From: Chloroflexota bacterium
GTDB lineage: Bacteria > Chloroflexota > Dehalococcoidia > JACPQD01
DNA length: 64,000 nt
Assembly: GCA_016190665.1 (NCBI GenBank)
Contig: JACPQD010000021.1
Location: 248,001-312,000, forward strand
Direction of reading: 5' to 3'
The position numbers were made by a program, and so were the translations under genes. Positions 16,527 through 24,937 of this stretch are shown here, one piece after another. Below the pieces are notes generated by a model, which had not been told where the DNA came from, did no database searches, and worked only from the letters and a program-made list of their open reading frames with translations. Positions within the stretch are counted from its first letter, which is position 1. Each line of letters starts with the position of its first letter.

Positions 16527-18122
16527 CTAGGGCAATATCCAGCGGATGTTGCCTGTTGGCGGGGCCAGAAGGTAGATGTCCACGTAGCGAGATTGTCCCC
16601 ACGAGATCTCCCCCTCTTCGTAGCCGAGGTCGATGAACCGTCCTCTGACGCCGCCTCCGGTGTCGCCAGCGATCCCGACGCCGTAGCCCGGGACGTACAT
16701 TCTTGTGTAGTAAGGGATCACGCTGGGGTCCACGGCGATAACGCCATAGCCGGCCGTCATGCCGGTGCTGGTGATCCCGTAGCCAGGGCTGCCCTTTGGC
16801 TTCCCGCCCCCCCGCGCGTCGTAGGCGGTGGCGTACACCCTGAGCTTGCGCCAGTAGGAGATGGGGCCGGCGGGAGTGTCCAGTTCCCTGACGACGATCT
16901 TGGTCCCGTAGGCGTTGATGTGGGTCTGGGCCTCGTAATCCACCCATTCCCGTTCAAGGATACGCTCGACCTCCTCACCGTCCTTATAGATCACCCTGGT
17001 CGTGCGCTTGAACAGCCCGGGCTTGCCCACTTGGGCCACTTCCCGGCGGTCGATCTCGAGGTCGGGGTCGGCGCGTGTCTCTGATCGGTAGGGAATGGCC
17101 TCTTCCTCTGTGACCAGCTCATGGGCTACCCTGGTGATCTTGACAGATTTGCCATCGTGAGCGTAGGAGTCCAGTTCGGCATCGATCTGGTCCAGATTGC
17201 CGAGCTTTATCCCATTCTCGGCGAGGACGTCGCCGACCGTCTCACTGAAGGTGCGAACAGTGCGTTCCGCGCCATCGACATCGATGGTGACGCCACGGGA
17301 GCGGTAGATGTAGACATGCATTCCGGATCTGGCTGCGGTTTCCAGGTCAGGTGTGACATGGTCGACGGGGTCGAGCGAGATGCCCGCGGAGTCGAGAGCC
17401 TGGGCCAGGGTCTCTTCCAGAGTGTAGATCACTGAGGTCAGCTCGCCCTCGTGGACATTGACGGGAACCGGTCGGCGAATCTGGACCGTGACCGTGGCAG
17501 GCGCGCTCGGCTCTACTGGGCGGTGGCCACCGCGATAGCTGGGGAAACCGTAGGGGCGCAGCAGGGTTGATGAAACGTAAGGCGAACGGTCGATCACCGG
17601 AGCGGGCAGAGCAATCAGGGGATCATTGAGCGAGGCAGGCATCCCGTCTCGGGTCACGACGTCGTCGGGCGTGAGCGGAATGCCCTTTTCATCCAGGGCT
17701 TCCTTTATCGTCTCAGCAGCAGTGCGCGCCGTGAACGTCTTGTCAGGCAGGGCCAATAGGAGGGACGCTGTCGGTTTTTTGATGACGATGGCATCGCCGT
17801 CGTTTACCCGGGCGTTCAGCGGCGGAGAAACGATGTCTTCAACCTCAACCTGGATTCCCGCCTCCCGGAGAACGGTCTCTACTTTTCCGACACGGGTCTT
17901 CATCTGGAAGGATCGACCTTCGACCGAGATGGCGACGGTGGCGGAGGGGTAAATAAGCACTGAGGCCACGATAAGGGCACAGGCCGCCAGGAAGCCCACG
18001 GGATAGAGGCACCAGCGAAGAGGCGCGCCCCTGGCCCCAACCGACGTAGGGGGACCTCCGGCTAGAGGCCTCGAGGGTGCCAGCGCACCTCGACCAGCGT
18101 TGGCAGAAAGCATCCGGCTCAT
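16527..18122 (-). CDS. YabE-like wall protein: DUF348 repeats, G5 domain, 3D domain
   Basis: 531-residue secreted or membrane-anchored protein. A membrane segment lies at about residues 38-60, followed by three DUF348-like repeats (ISVEGRSFQMKTRV..., LPDKTFTARTAAETI..., IDVDGAERTVRTFSETV...), a G5-like domain at about 350-430 and a C-terminal 3D domain named for its three conserved Asp residues (VYATAYDARGGG, AVDPSVIP, DTGGGVRGRFIDL). This is the architecture of YabE and related resuscitation-type proteins; the 3D fold is shared with lytic transglycosylases, so peptidoglycan cleavage during growth is likely. Its ATG overlaps the stop of the amidohydrolase gene. Confidence 0.9.
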   Translation of the reverse strand: MSRMLSANAGRGALAPSRPLAGGPPTSVGARGAPLRWCLYPVGFLAACALIVASVLIYPSATVAISVEGRSFQMKTRVGKVETVLREAGIQVEVEDIVSPPLNARVNDGDAIVIKKPTASLLLALPDKTFTARTAAETIKEALDEKGIPLTPDDVVTRDGMPASLNDPLIALPAPVIDRSPYVSSTLLRPYGFPSYRGGHRPVEPSAPATVTVQIRRPVPVNVHEGELTSVIYTLEETLAQALDSAGISLDPVDHVTPDLETAARSGMHVYIYRSRGVTIDVDGAERTVRTFSETVGDVLAENGIKLGNLDQIDAELDSYAHDGKSVKITRVAHELVTEEEAIPYRSETRADPDLEIDRREVAQVGKPGLFKRTTRVIYKDGEEVERILEREWVDYEAQTHINAYGTKIVVRELDTPAGPISYWRKLRVYATAYDARGGGKPKGSPGYGITSTGMTAGYGVIAVDPSVIPYYTRMYVPGYGVGIAGDTGGGVRGRFIDLGYEEGEISWGQSRYVDIYLLAPPTGNIRWILP

Positions 18123-18916
18123 GAGAGGCCAAGGACCTTCATGGCGTTTTCTCTCAATATCTTTGGCCGGACTTCGTCCTTAAAGGGGCAGGCTTCGAAC
18201 TCCGTCAGCCATCTCTCGGGGCTCAGAGCCGGATAGTCAGACCCGAACATAGCCTTGTCCTTTAGGAGTGTGTTGCAGTACTGGATCAGCATGGGAGAGA
18301 AGTACTTTGGCGCCCAGCCAGACAAGTCGATATAGACGTTCGACTTGTGGACGGCCACAGCTAGCATTTCGTCCTGCCAGGGAAAGGAGGGATGCGCCCC
18401 GATGACAGTCAGCTCCGGGAAGTCAGCGGCCACGTCGTCCAGGCAGGGTATGGGTTGGCCATACTTGAGATGGATGCCTCTGCCTCCAGGCATGCCCCGG
18501 CCCACGCCTGTCGTGCCGGTATGGAACAGCACCGGAGCCTTGAGTTCCTGGCATTTTTCCCAGATGGGGTAGAAGCGCAGATCGTTGGGGAAGAACTCCT
18601 GGAGATAGGGACGAAACTTGATCCCAATGAGGCCCAACTCCTTGATGCAGCGCTCGACCTCGTAGATGGCTAGCTTGCCCTGCCAGGGGTCCACGCTGCC
18701 GAAGCCAGTGAAGATATCCGGATAAGTCCTGACGATGCCGGCCACGTAGTCATTGCTGACATGTGGCCTGCCGGTGGCGCTTCGCGCATCGGTGGCCAGG
18801 AGGTTGCCCTGAATGTCCAACTCTCTGTATTTGGCAGCGAAAGCTTCAATAGCCTCAGGCGGTGCGGGACCCCTATCGAAAGGGGGATGAATATGCACGT
18901 CGATGGCTCTTGGCAT
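18119..18916 (-). CDS. Amidohydrolase-related metal-dependent hydrolase (Amidohydro_2/TIM barrel)
   Basis: 265-residue TIM-barrel hydrolase of the amidohydrolase-2 group. Metal-binding elements are the N-terminal D-x-H-x-H (DVHIHPP), His in LFHTGTTG, His in VIGAHPSFPW and Asp in MFGSDYPAL. Relatives include decarboxylases such as ACMS decarboxylase and simple hydrolases, so the reaction is open. Its stop overlaps the start of the YabE-like gene by 4 bases. In Firmicutes the equivalent position before yabE/rsmA is often held by TatD, another TIM-barrel hydrolase, but this protein is not TatD. Confidence 0.87.
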   Translation of the reverse strand: MPRAIDVHIHPPFDRGPAPPEAIEAFAAKYRELDIQGNLLATDARSATGRPHVSNDYVAGIVRTYPDIFTGFGSVDPWQGKLAIYEVERCIKELGLIGIKFRPYLQEFFPNDLRFYPIWEKCQELKAPVLFHTGTTGVGRGMPGGRGIHLKYGQPIPCLDDVAADFPELTVIGAHPSFPWQDEMLAVAVHKSNVYIDLSGWAPKYFSPMLIQYCNTLLKDKAMFGSDYPALSPERWLTEFEACPFKDEVRPKILRENAMKVLGLS

Positions 18917-18970
18917 GCGACTCCTAGCTCTCAGCCTTCAGCTCTCAGCAGTCAGCTCGAAGCAAGTTCC

Positions 18971-19160
18971 AATAACCAAGATACAAGCTCCAAACAAATT
19001 CCCAATTGCCAAACTACAAAGCTCCAAACAAACTAATCATTCCCCAATCGGGAATCAAAAATCAAAAATCTACAATCAGCCGGTTCGTGTATTCCGTGTA
19101 TTCCGTGGTTCTCTGTCAAATCCCCCAGTCAAAAATCAAAAATCAGCAATCAAAAATGAA
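18971..19160. repeat. AT-rich degenerate intergenic repeat
   Basis: Low-complexity A/C-rich sequence with many CAAA and AATCAAAAATC units (for example around 19047-19063 and 19132-19157) and a GTATTCCGTG doublet at about 19088-19105. It starts with the same 17 bases as the element at 8833-8849. It separates the amidohydrolase gene from the 3' end of the SRP RNA. No coding potential is evident. Confidence 0.7.
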
Positions 19161-19162
19161 AT

Positions 19163-19433
19163 ATGGTCGTGCACCCACTGTCGAACCTTTCCTGGAGCTT
19201 GCCGCTGCCAGCCTACTCGGACCAGGTTTTCCTGCGGCGCCCAAAGATTGCTACTTACCGCTGCTTCCTCCCGGACCTGACGGAATTCGTAGGTCTCTGC
19301 CGCGCAGGGCCCGGTCTTCATCGTTACTTGACCGAGGCAGTCCTTCAGGAGAAAGACCTCGAGTGGGAGTTCAACCCCGCTATAGCGGGTTGCGGGTACA
19401 GGGCACCGCTAGCTCCCCGTCTAGCACGACCAA
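19163..19433 (-). ncRNA. ffs: Signal recognition particle RNA, large bacterial type (4.5S/scRNA)
   Basis: Read on the minus strand this ~270-base stretch has the layout of the large SRP RNA. The 5' end GGTCGTGC (complement of 19424-19431) pairs with the 3' end GCACGACC (complement of 19165-19172). A 5' domain with GGTGCCCTGTACCC and GCGGGGTTGAACTCCC follows. The helix 8 hallmark is GTCAGGTCCGGGAGGAAGC, containing the asymmetric GGAGGAAGC loop bound by Ffh; it is followed by AGC and a closing arm. It binds Ffh to target nascent membrane and secreted proteins. Length fits the ~265-270 base type with an Alu domain. Confidence 0.93.
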
Positions 19434-19467
19434 CTCTCATGCTAACTCATGCCTCCCCCTCTGTCAA
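19432..19467 (-). promoter_or_regulatory. Sigma-70-type promoter of the SRP RNA gene
   Basis: On the minus strand TTGACA (complement of 19462-19467) and TAGCAT (complement of 19439-19444) are separated by exactly 17 bases. The SRP RNA 5' end begins 7-8 bases after the -10 element, the distance expected for a transcription start. Confidence 0.75.
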
Positions 19468-19534
19468 GATGCTTGCGCCCTTGTAGCCTTCCCCCGCGTG
19501 TAGTAGAATAGCCTGACACCTTGGAATCAGGACG

Positions 19535-20617
19535 ATGTCTGTGGAAACAAATCGCTGGCTTCGCGCCCTGCTGATACTCCTGGTAATCATAGCCGGCTAC
19601 TACCTCCTGAGCATCCTGTGGCAGATCGGCACCTATCTTGCCGACATCATACTGCTATTCTTCCTGGCCTGGCTGCTCGCCTTCACCCTGGCGCCCCTGG
19701 CCCGTCTCCTCAAGAGGAGCCGTCTTGTCCCTTGGTGGCTTTCGGTGGCCAGCGTCTTCATTGCCCTGCTCCTGGCCCTCGTATTGCTGGTCTTCCTCGT
19801 GGCGCCAGCCAGCCTTTCCCAGGTAGCCGAGTTCGGCAAGATGCTCCCGACCTATGTGGAGACCACACCCGAAATCCTGTCCAACGCCCAGAAGTGGCTG
19901 AATAGCCATGGGATCGCTCTGCAGATTGCGAGCCTGTACGAGAGGCAAACGGTGACCCAATGGGCGCAGGGCCTCGGGGCGGCGCTGGCGCAATATGCCC
20001 TTGGAGCGGCCCAGGGGGCCGCCTTCGTTCTGATCGAGGCCATGATCGTGCTTGTCTTATCTTTCTACATTATGCTTGACGGCGCCCGCATCTTCGAGAG
20101 CGTTCTCAAGCTGCTTCCGGGCCAGTACCGGGAGGATGCTCGAACCTTCAGAGCGTCTGTAGAGCGCATTTTTGGGGGGTTCATCAGAGGGTCGCTGGTC
20201 ATGGCATTCACTTATGGGGCCGTAACCGCTCTGGTGATGTCTCTGCAGGGGTTGAGTTTCGTGCTGCCGGTGAGCGCCTTCTCGGGCGCGATGATAATGA
20301 TTCCTTTTATCGGCCCTATTATCGCCGTCGTCCCGCCAGTAATCGTGGCCGCCTTTACCGGCTCCTTCGGAACGGTGCTATTCGTCCTGATCTCCCTCCT
20401 GGTGCTACAACAAGTGATGCTTCAGGTGGTCTACCCGAAGCTGATGAGCGAGAGTGTAGGCATGCATCCCTTGCTTGTTTTCCTCGCGGTGCTGGTCGGA
20501 GCCAAGATGGCGGGGGTCTGGGGGATCCTTTTTGGCGTGCCGGTACTGGCTGCTTTCTATTCGATGGCAGTATTCTTTTATGAGAGGACGAATAGCAAAG
20601 GTACACAATCCGGTTAG
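19535..20617 (+). CDS. AI-2E family transporter (YdiK/PerM-like permease)
   Basis: 360-residue inner-membrane protein with about eight hydrophobic helices: two pairs near the N-terminus, a soluble stretch around residues 90-150, and the rest in the C-terminal half. Typical family segments are IGTYLADIILLFFLAWLLAF-type TM2, the FGGFIRGSLVMAFTYG region, and GAMIMIPFIGPIIAVVPPV. Family members include autoinducer-2 exporter and Na+/H+ antiporter candidates; function here is not determined. It lies divergent to the SRP RNA and 58 bases ahead of galU. Confidence 0.9.
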   Translation: MSVETNRWLRALLILLVIIAGYYLLSILWQIGTYLADIILLFFLAWLLAFTLAPLARLLKRSRLVPWWLSVASVFIALLLALVLLVFLVAPASLSQVAEFGKMLPTYVETTPEILSNAQKWLNSHGIALQIASLYERQTVTQWAQGLGAALAQYALGAAQGAAFVLIEAMIVLVLSFYIMLDGARIFESVLKLLPGQYREDARTFRASVERIFGGFIRGSLVMAFTYGAVTALVMSLQGLSFVLPVSAFSGAMIMIPFIGPIIAVVPPVIVAAFTGSFGTVLFVLISLLVLQQVMLQVVYPKLMSESVGMHPLLVFLAVLVGAKMAGVWGILFGVPVLAAFYSMAVFFYERTNSKGTQSG

Positions 20618-20624
20618 CTTCCGC

Positions 20625-20655
20625 TTGACAAGAGCGGTCTTGCAGTCGGCATATT
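20625..20655 (+). promoter_or_regulatory. Possible promoter for galU
   Basis: A perfect TTGACA (20625-20630) and CATATT (20650-20655) are separated by 19 bases, in the 58-base gap before galU. The spacer is slightly long. Confidence 0.35.
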
Positions 20656-20675
20656 TGTGAGGAGGAACTGGATAG

Positions 20676-21563
20676 ATGAAGGTGAAAAAGGCGGTGGTGA
20701 CCGCCGCCGGCCTGGGCACCAGATTTCTGCCCGCCACAAAGGCGCAGCCCAAAGAGATGCTTCCCCTGGTGGATAAGCCTCTTATTCAGTACGCCGTCGA
20801 GGAGGCCGTGGCCTCGGGCATAAAACAGGTGCTCATTATCACGGCGCTGGGCAAACACAGCATAGAGGACCACTTCGACTACAACGTGGAGCTGGAGCGC
20901 GCCCTGGAGAAGAAGGGTGATCGCAAAGCCCTGGAACGCGTGCGCAAGATCGCCGAAGTGGCGGCCATCGCCTACACCCGGCAGAAGGAGCAACTGGGCC
21001 TGGGCCATGCGGTCCTCATGGCGAGGGAGCTCACGGGTGACGAGCCCTTCGTTGTTATCCTGCCCGACGACATAGTCGATAGCGACGTGCCTTGCATAAA
21101 GCAGATGTTGGAGGTCTACGAGCGGTTCTCCAGTTGCGTCATCGCGGTGGAGCGGGTGAAGCGGGAGGATATCAAGAGCTACGGGATCATCGATCCGGAA
21201 CCAATAGGCGAGCGGGTCTACCGGGTGCGGCGCCTGGTGGAGAAGCCCTCGCCTGAAGAGGCGCCGTCCAACCTCGGGATAGTGGGAAGATACATCCTGA
21301 CCCCCGCTGTCTTTGATGCTCTTGATAGAACTCCCCGCGGAAAGGGGGGCGAGATACAGCTTACCGATGCCTTGCAGATACTGCTGGAGAAGGAGGCCAT
21401 TTACGCCTATGAGTTCGAGGGCACGCGTTACGATGCGGGGACTCCGCCGGGGTATCTTAGGGCGTCGGTGGAACACGCCCTGCGGCGTCCGGATATAGGC
21501 CCGCAGTTCCGGGAGTACCTGCGAAGCCTGGACCTGTCCAAGTCCTGGGTTAAGAGGAAGTAG
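20676..21563 (+). CDS. galU: UTP--glucose-1-phosphate uridylyltransferase
   Basis: 295-residue cytoplasmic nucleotidyltransferase forming UDP-glucose and pyrophosphate from UTP and glucose-1-phosphate. The nucleotide-binding signature GLGTRFLPATKAQPKEMLP is at residues 12-30, followed by VDKPLIQYAVEEA, the metal-binding P-D-D-I segment and the sugar-binding VEKPSPEEAPSNLGIVGRYI. GAGGAGG precedes the ATG. Length is standard. UDP-glucose could feed the epimerase at 4417-5364, though the genes are distant. Confidence 0.96.
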   Translation: MKVKKAVVTAAGLGTRFLPATKAQPKEMLPLVDKPLIQYAVEEAVASGIKQVLIITALGKHSIEDHFDYNVELERALEKKGDRKALERVRKIAEVAAIAYTRQKEQLGLGHAVLMARELTGDEPFVVILPDDIVDSDVPCIKQMLEVYERFSSCVIAVERVKREDIKSYGIIDPEPIGERVYRVRRLVEKPSPEEAPSNLGIVGRYILTPAVFDALDRTPRGKGGEIQLTDALQILLEKEAIYAYEFEGTRYDAGTPPGYLRASVEHALRRPDIGPQFREYLRSLDLSKSWVKRK

Positions 21564-21865
21564 CTAGCAGACCTGACAGAGGAAAGAATGGAAAAGGGCA
21601 ACTGAGTGGGATACCGCCGCAACGGATCGCACGGGCGACCCTCCCAGTTGCACCAATATGCTACGAGTCAGCCAGCCACTTGTCAATGTCGTGTAACTCG
21701 CTATAATCTATGCTGAGAAGTGACTGCAATCGTGAGCGGCGCGAACAAACAATGGCCGTGGCCAAGCCAACAGGCTCGGGCGCTCCGCAGTCACTCGCAC
21801 CCCACGAGGGTTCTCTTCTTTCGATCTTTCGTGCGCGTTACGCATGCCCAGTGAAATTTTCGTGG
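21564..21865. other. 302-base convergent intergenic region, nothing recognised
   Basis: Between the ends of galU (+) and the frameshifted gene (-). No clear terminator hairpin with a T-run is visible, and the short open frame at 21710-21892 has no ribosome-binding site or family resemblance. Confidence 0.5.
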
Positions 21866-22983
21866 CTATCTCTCGTTGAAGTCCTCCACTGATCTGAGCG
21901 GGGTGCCGTCCTTCAAAACAATAGGCTTGGTGGCAGCTGTCGTGGTGCCGAAGGTTGGGGCAACTACAGTGTGGGCTGAGAGCAAGCCACCGCCTACCAC
22001 AATCATGAAATCGTCAGGGCGTTCGCAGGCATAGACCCTCTCGATGTCGGGCATGTTGCGCCGGAAGCGCAAGTGCTCAACCATGAAGGGAGGGAAGTCG
22101 GAAAGGGGTCGACTGGATTTGCGAAAGAGGTACTCCTTGGACCGAGCCTTGCTGAAGCCCCCCTTTTCAAGGACCTGCGCCGATTCCGGCGCGAAGATAA
22201 TCAACGGCTCGCCGATACCCCCGCTGAGGTTGTTGCTCCCCCATGCTGACAGCGCGTCGGCGACCAGAAATAGGAGACGCTCAGCCGCAACATCGGGGCT
22301 TGCGGCCCCCCCCCCAGTTCCGTGCGCCCCACCAGGGTCAGCACGTTAGTCGTGCCGGTTACTCCCGCCACTGTCACCGTGCTTACCTCTTGGGCATAGC
22401 CGCGCTCCACGTGGAGAGGCTCCCAGGGGCTTTCCCCTTCATTCTCCGCGAAGCAGAAAGTGTACTTGCCAGGCTGCCCGTGCGTCGCCTTGTCGACGGT
22501 GTCCGGGGCACCGCCACCGATGTTCAGCATGATGAGGCGTATTGCCCTTCCGATGGTGGCGTTGGCCCGGTTGCCTTGACCGAGCAGGTTCGGCCCGGCA
22601 TTGATGTTCAACTCCTTGGCAATGGGGCCGTTGACTATCAAAGCCGGCGTCACCGGGTTAGTGGTGCCCTGGATGCCATATAGGTTGAACTCCTCGACCG
22701 CCACGGCCTCCACGGCGGCGACGACTACCGGCAGATACTGAGGGAGACAGCCTGCCATAACCGCGTTTATGGCTATCTTCTCCACGGTGGCCTCACCGTA
22801 GAGAGGTGCGACCTCGGCCGCGACGTCGCCCGGCTGCCGGTCCGAATACCGGAGCATACGCAGCACCCGCTCCTCAGTAGGGCAGACGATGGGCAGCCCA
22901 TCGGTCCAGCCTTTGTCGTAGTAGAGCTGATTTATGGCATCGGCAGAGTCCTCGACCGGGACCCTCTTCGAAGTCAAGCTCAC
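21866..22983 (-). pseudogene. UGSC-partner family protein (~365 aa), frameshifted at a 10-base G run
   Basis: The N-terminal part (22983 to about 22316, GTG start, MSLTSKRV) and the C-terminal part (about 22306 to 21866) are in different frames but align end to end with the intact paralogue at 34406-35509. They share GWTDGLPIVCPTEERV, MAGCLPQY, NLLG-x-GNRANATIGRA, ATHGQPGKYTFCFAENE and DDFMIVV. The break is exactly at ten consecutive C on the plus strand (22306-22315); one extra base would restore the frame. This may be an assembly or sequencing indel, slippage-controlled expression, or a true pseudogene. It lies 28 bases downstream of a peptide-type binding protein. Function of the family is unknown. 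Confidence 0.85.
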
Positions 22984-23011
22984 CGGTTACTCCTCTCTGC
23001 GGTTTAGCGCG

Positions 23012-24688
23012 CTATTTGGCCAGCCAGACATCCTGATACTTGTTGTTGTTGTAAATGCTACCACGGTAGTAGTTCCTGACCTCAGGCCAAAAGGCGATGT
23101 TGCCTCGATCCCAGTAGACCACGACGTTGGAGGCCAGTTGCAGGAGCTTCATCTCCAGCTCGCGGACAAGCTTCCTGCGCTGCGCCGTGTCGGTGGCTTG
23201 GCTCTGTCTATCGAAAAGACTGTCCACTTCATCATTCTTGAGGTTGGTCTGGCGCTGGTCGCCCCCGCTATGAAAGTAGCGGCTAAACTCGTCCGGGTCA
23301 GATACCCTTACGCCGTTAGGCTGGGATACCATCGGATATATCAGCTTCCTATTCGTCTCGAGAAAAACGGCGCTTTCCTGAACCACTAGTTCCAACTCGA
23401 TGCCTATCTTTGCCAGTTGCTGTTTTATCAGCACCGCCAGGTCGTCGGTATACCTTGCTCTAGCCAGGATCTGAGTCTTGAAACCCCTATCGAAGCCTGC
23501 TTCAGCCAGAAGCCTCTTTGCCTCGGCGATGTCCCTATCCTTTGGCTGTCCATAACCAGGCTGCCTAAGCAGTTCCTCCTCGGGAAGCGCCCAATCACTC
23601 CCCGGGACAAAGTTGCTGCCTATGTCGGCCTCCCCGAGGGCCACTATCTTGACAGCCGCTTGGCGGTCAAGCGCCAGGGACACCGCCCGACGCACACGGA
23701 TATCGTCGAAGGGTGGAATGGTGACGACCATATTGAGCAACTTGACCGTTACGCTCGGGTATTTGGCAAGCTTCCCTTGGGGCATCTCCTGGCGAATTAT
23801 GCCTGCCTGCCCCGGCAGCAATCCCGATGTGTGGCTGGGGTCTATGAGCTTAACCTGCCCCGTCCTGAAGGCAGCGAGCCTGGTTGAAGCATCTTTGATC
23901 ACGTAGAAGCGGATGCCATCGAGGTAAGGACGTCCCCTGACAAAGTAGCTGGGATTCTTCTTGACCTCGAAGACGGTCCCCAGGGAGTAGTCCCTGAACA
24001 TGAAAGGACCGGTGCCCACGATGTCCTTTCTCATGTTGCCCTTGACCTCGACGACCCTCTGCGGGTACACAACCATTTGGCCAACGGCAAGCATGGGCAG
24101 GAGGGACCCTTGAGCATATTTCAGACTTAGCTTGACGGTGGCTTCATCGACAGCCGCCACCCCGTTGATGGAAGACACAGTCGTCTTCCGCGGACTGACG
24201 ACGCCTCTCGGCGGGTCATATATCCTCTCAAGGCTAAGCTTCACATCCTTTGCTGTAAGATCGGAGCCGTCGTGGAACTTGACCCCTTTGTGCAGTCGGA
24301 ACGTGTACTCGGTGCCGTCGCGGTTTGCCTCCCATCTCTCTGCCAGATCGGCAATTATTTGATCCGGATTCGCCGGGTCGAACTGTAGCAGACCGCTGTA
24401 GCAGCTCTGCACGGTGGCATGGACGAGCAGCCCGGTGTCCTGCTGCACGTCGAAACTGGTCATGTCCGCATTCAAGGTAGTAGTAAGGATGCCGCCGCCG
24501 CGGGGCTGCTCTGGCGCTGGCTTATGAGTTGGAGAAGCGGCCGCAAACGGCCCAGCTGATGACGCTGGCGTTGCTTTTTCGGGAACCGCGGTCAACCCAG
24601 CAGCGGGAATCGTGCTGGAAGCACAGCTTGTCAATAGCAGAGCCAGCGTTAAGAAATTCGCAACGATGCAACCCTTGGTGCCAAACAT
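23012..24688 (-). CDS. Peptide/opine-type ABC transporter substrate-binding lipoprotein (SBP_bac_5)
   Basis: 558-residue exported binding protein of the DppA/OppA family (cluster C). Lipobox LLTSC near residue 21, then a Ser/Ala/Pro linker and the mature domain starting at about residue 63 (RGGGILTTTLNADM). Family blocks include FRLHKGVKFHDGSDLTAKDVK, GTGPFMFRDY and RRAVSLALDRQAA. AAGGAGGG precedes the ATG. It is one of six such proteins in the window and is followed after 28 bases by a UGSC-partner family gene. The opp ATPases at 28.1-30.1 kb are candidates to serve it; no permease genes are in the window. Ligand unknown. Confidence 0.93.
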   Translation of the reverse strand: MFGTKGCIVANFLTLALLLTSCASSTIPAAGLTAVPEKATPASSAGPFAAASPTHKPAPEQPRGGGILTTTLNADMTSFDVQQDTGLLVHATVQSCYSGLLQFDPANPDQIIADLAERWEANRDGTEYTFRLHKGVKFHDGSDLTAKDVKLSLERIYDPPRGVVSPRKTTVSSINGVAAVDEATVKLSLKYAQGSLLPMLAVGQMVVYPQRVVEVKGNMRKDIVGTGPFMFRDYSLGTVFEVKKNPSYFVRGRPYLDGIRFYVIKDASTRLAAFRTGQVKLIDPSHTSGLLPGQAGIIRQEMPQGKLAKYPSVTVKLLNMVVTIPPFDDIRVRRAVSLALDRQAAVKIVALGEADIGSNFVPGSDWALPEEELLRQPGYGQPKDRDIAEAKRLLAEAGFDRGFKTQILARARYTDDLAVLIKQQLAKIGIELELVVQESAVFLETNRKLIYPMVSQPNGVRVSDPDEFSRYFHSGGDQRQTNLKNDEVDSLFDRQSQATDTAQRRKLVRELEMKLLQLASNVVVYWDRGNIAFWPEVRNYYRGSIYNNNKYQDVWLAK

Positions 24689-24869
24689 ATGAGCCCTCCT
24701 TCACTACATGGCCGCCCAGTTCGTCAAAGATGTACGCCGCTCCTCCGCTCTCTCGAGTGGGCCGGTACCATCACAACCTCTATGGAGCCCAGGCGATTAC
24801 TGCGCGGCAAGACTGGCTTCTAGCATAGGGGGACCCGATGCATGGAACATCGGAATTGAACCCACTTGT

Positions 24870-24901
24870 AGGCTAAACCTCAGAAGCAAATTGTTTAGCC
24901 T
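24870..24901 (-). terminator. Possible hairpin terminator downstream of lepA
   Basis: AGGCTAAAC and GTTTAGCCT form a 9-bp stem 37-68 bases after the lepA stop on the minus strand. There is no T-run after it, so intrinsic termination is uncertain. Confidence 0.3.
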
Positions 24902-24937
24902 TAAAGTGAACCACTCCGAGCCGAAGCTTCTCAGGGT

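Noticed and set aside
18903..19503. Protein-coding frames across the SRP RNA region
   Set aside because: They overlap a clear SRP RNA with paired ends and its own promoter, and start in low-complexity repeat sequence.
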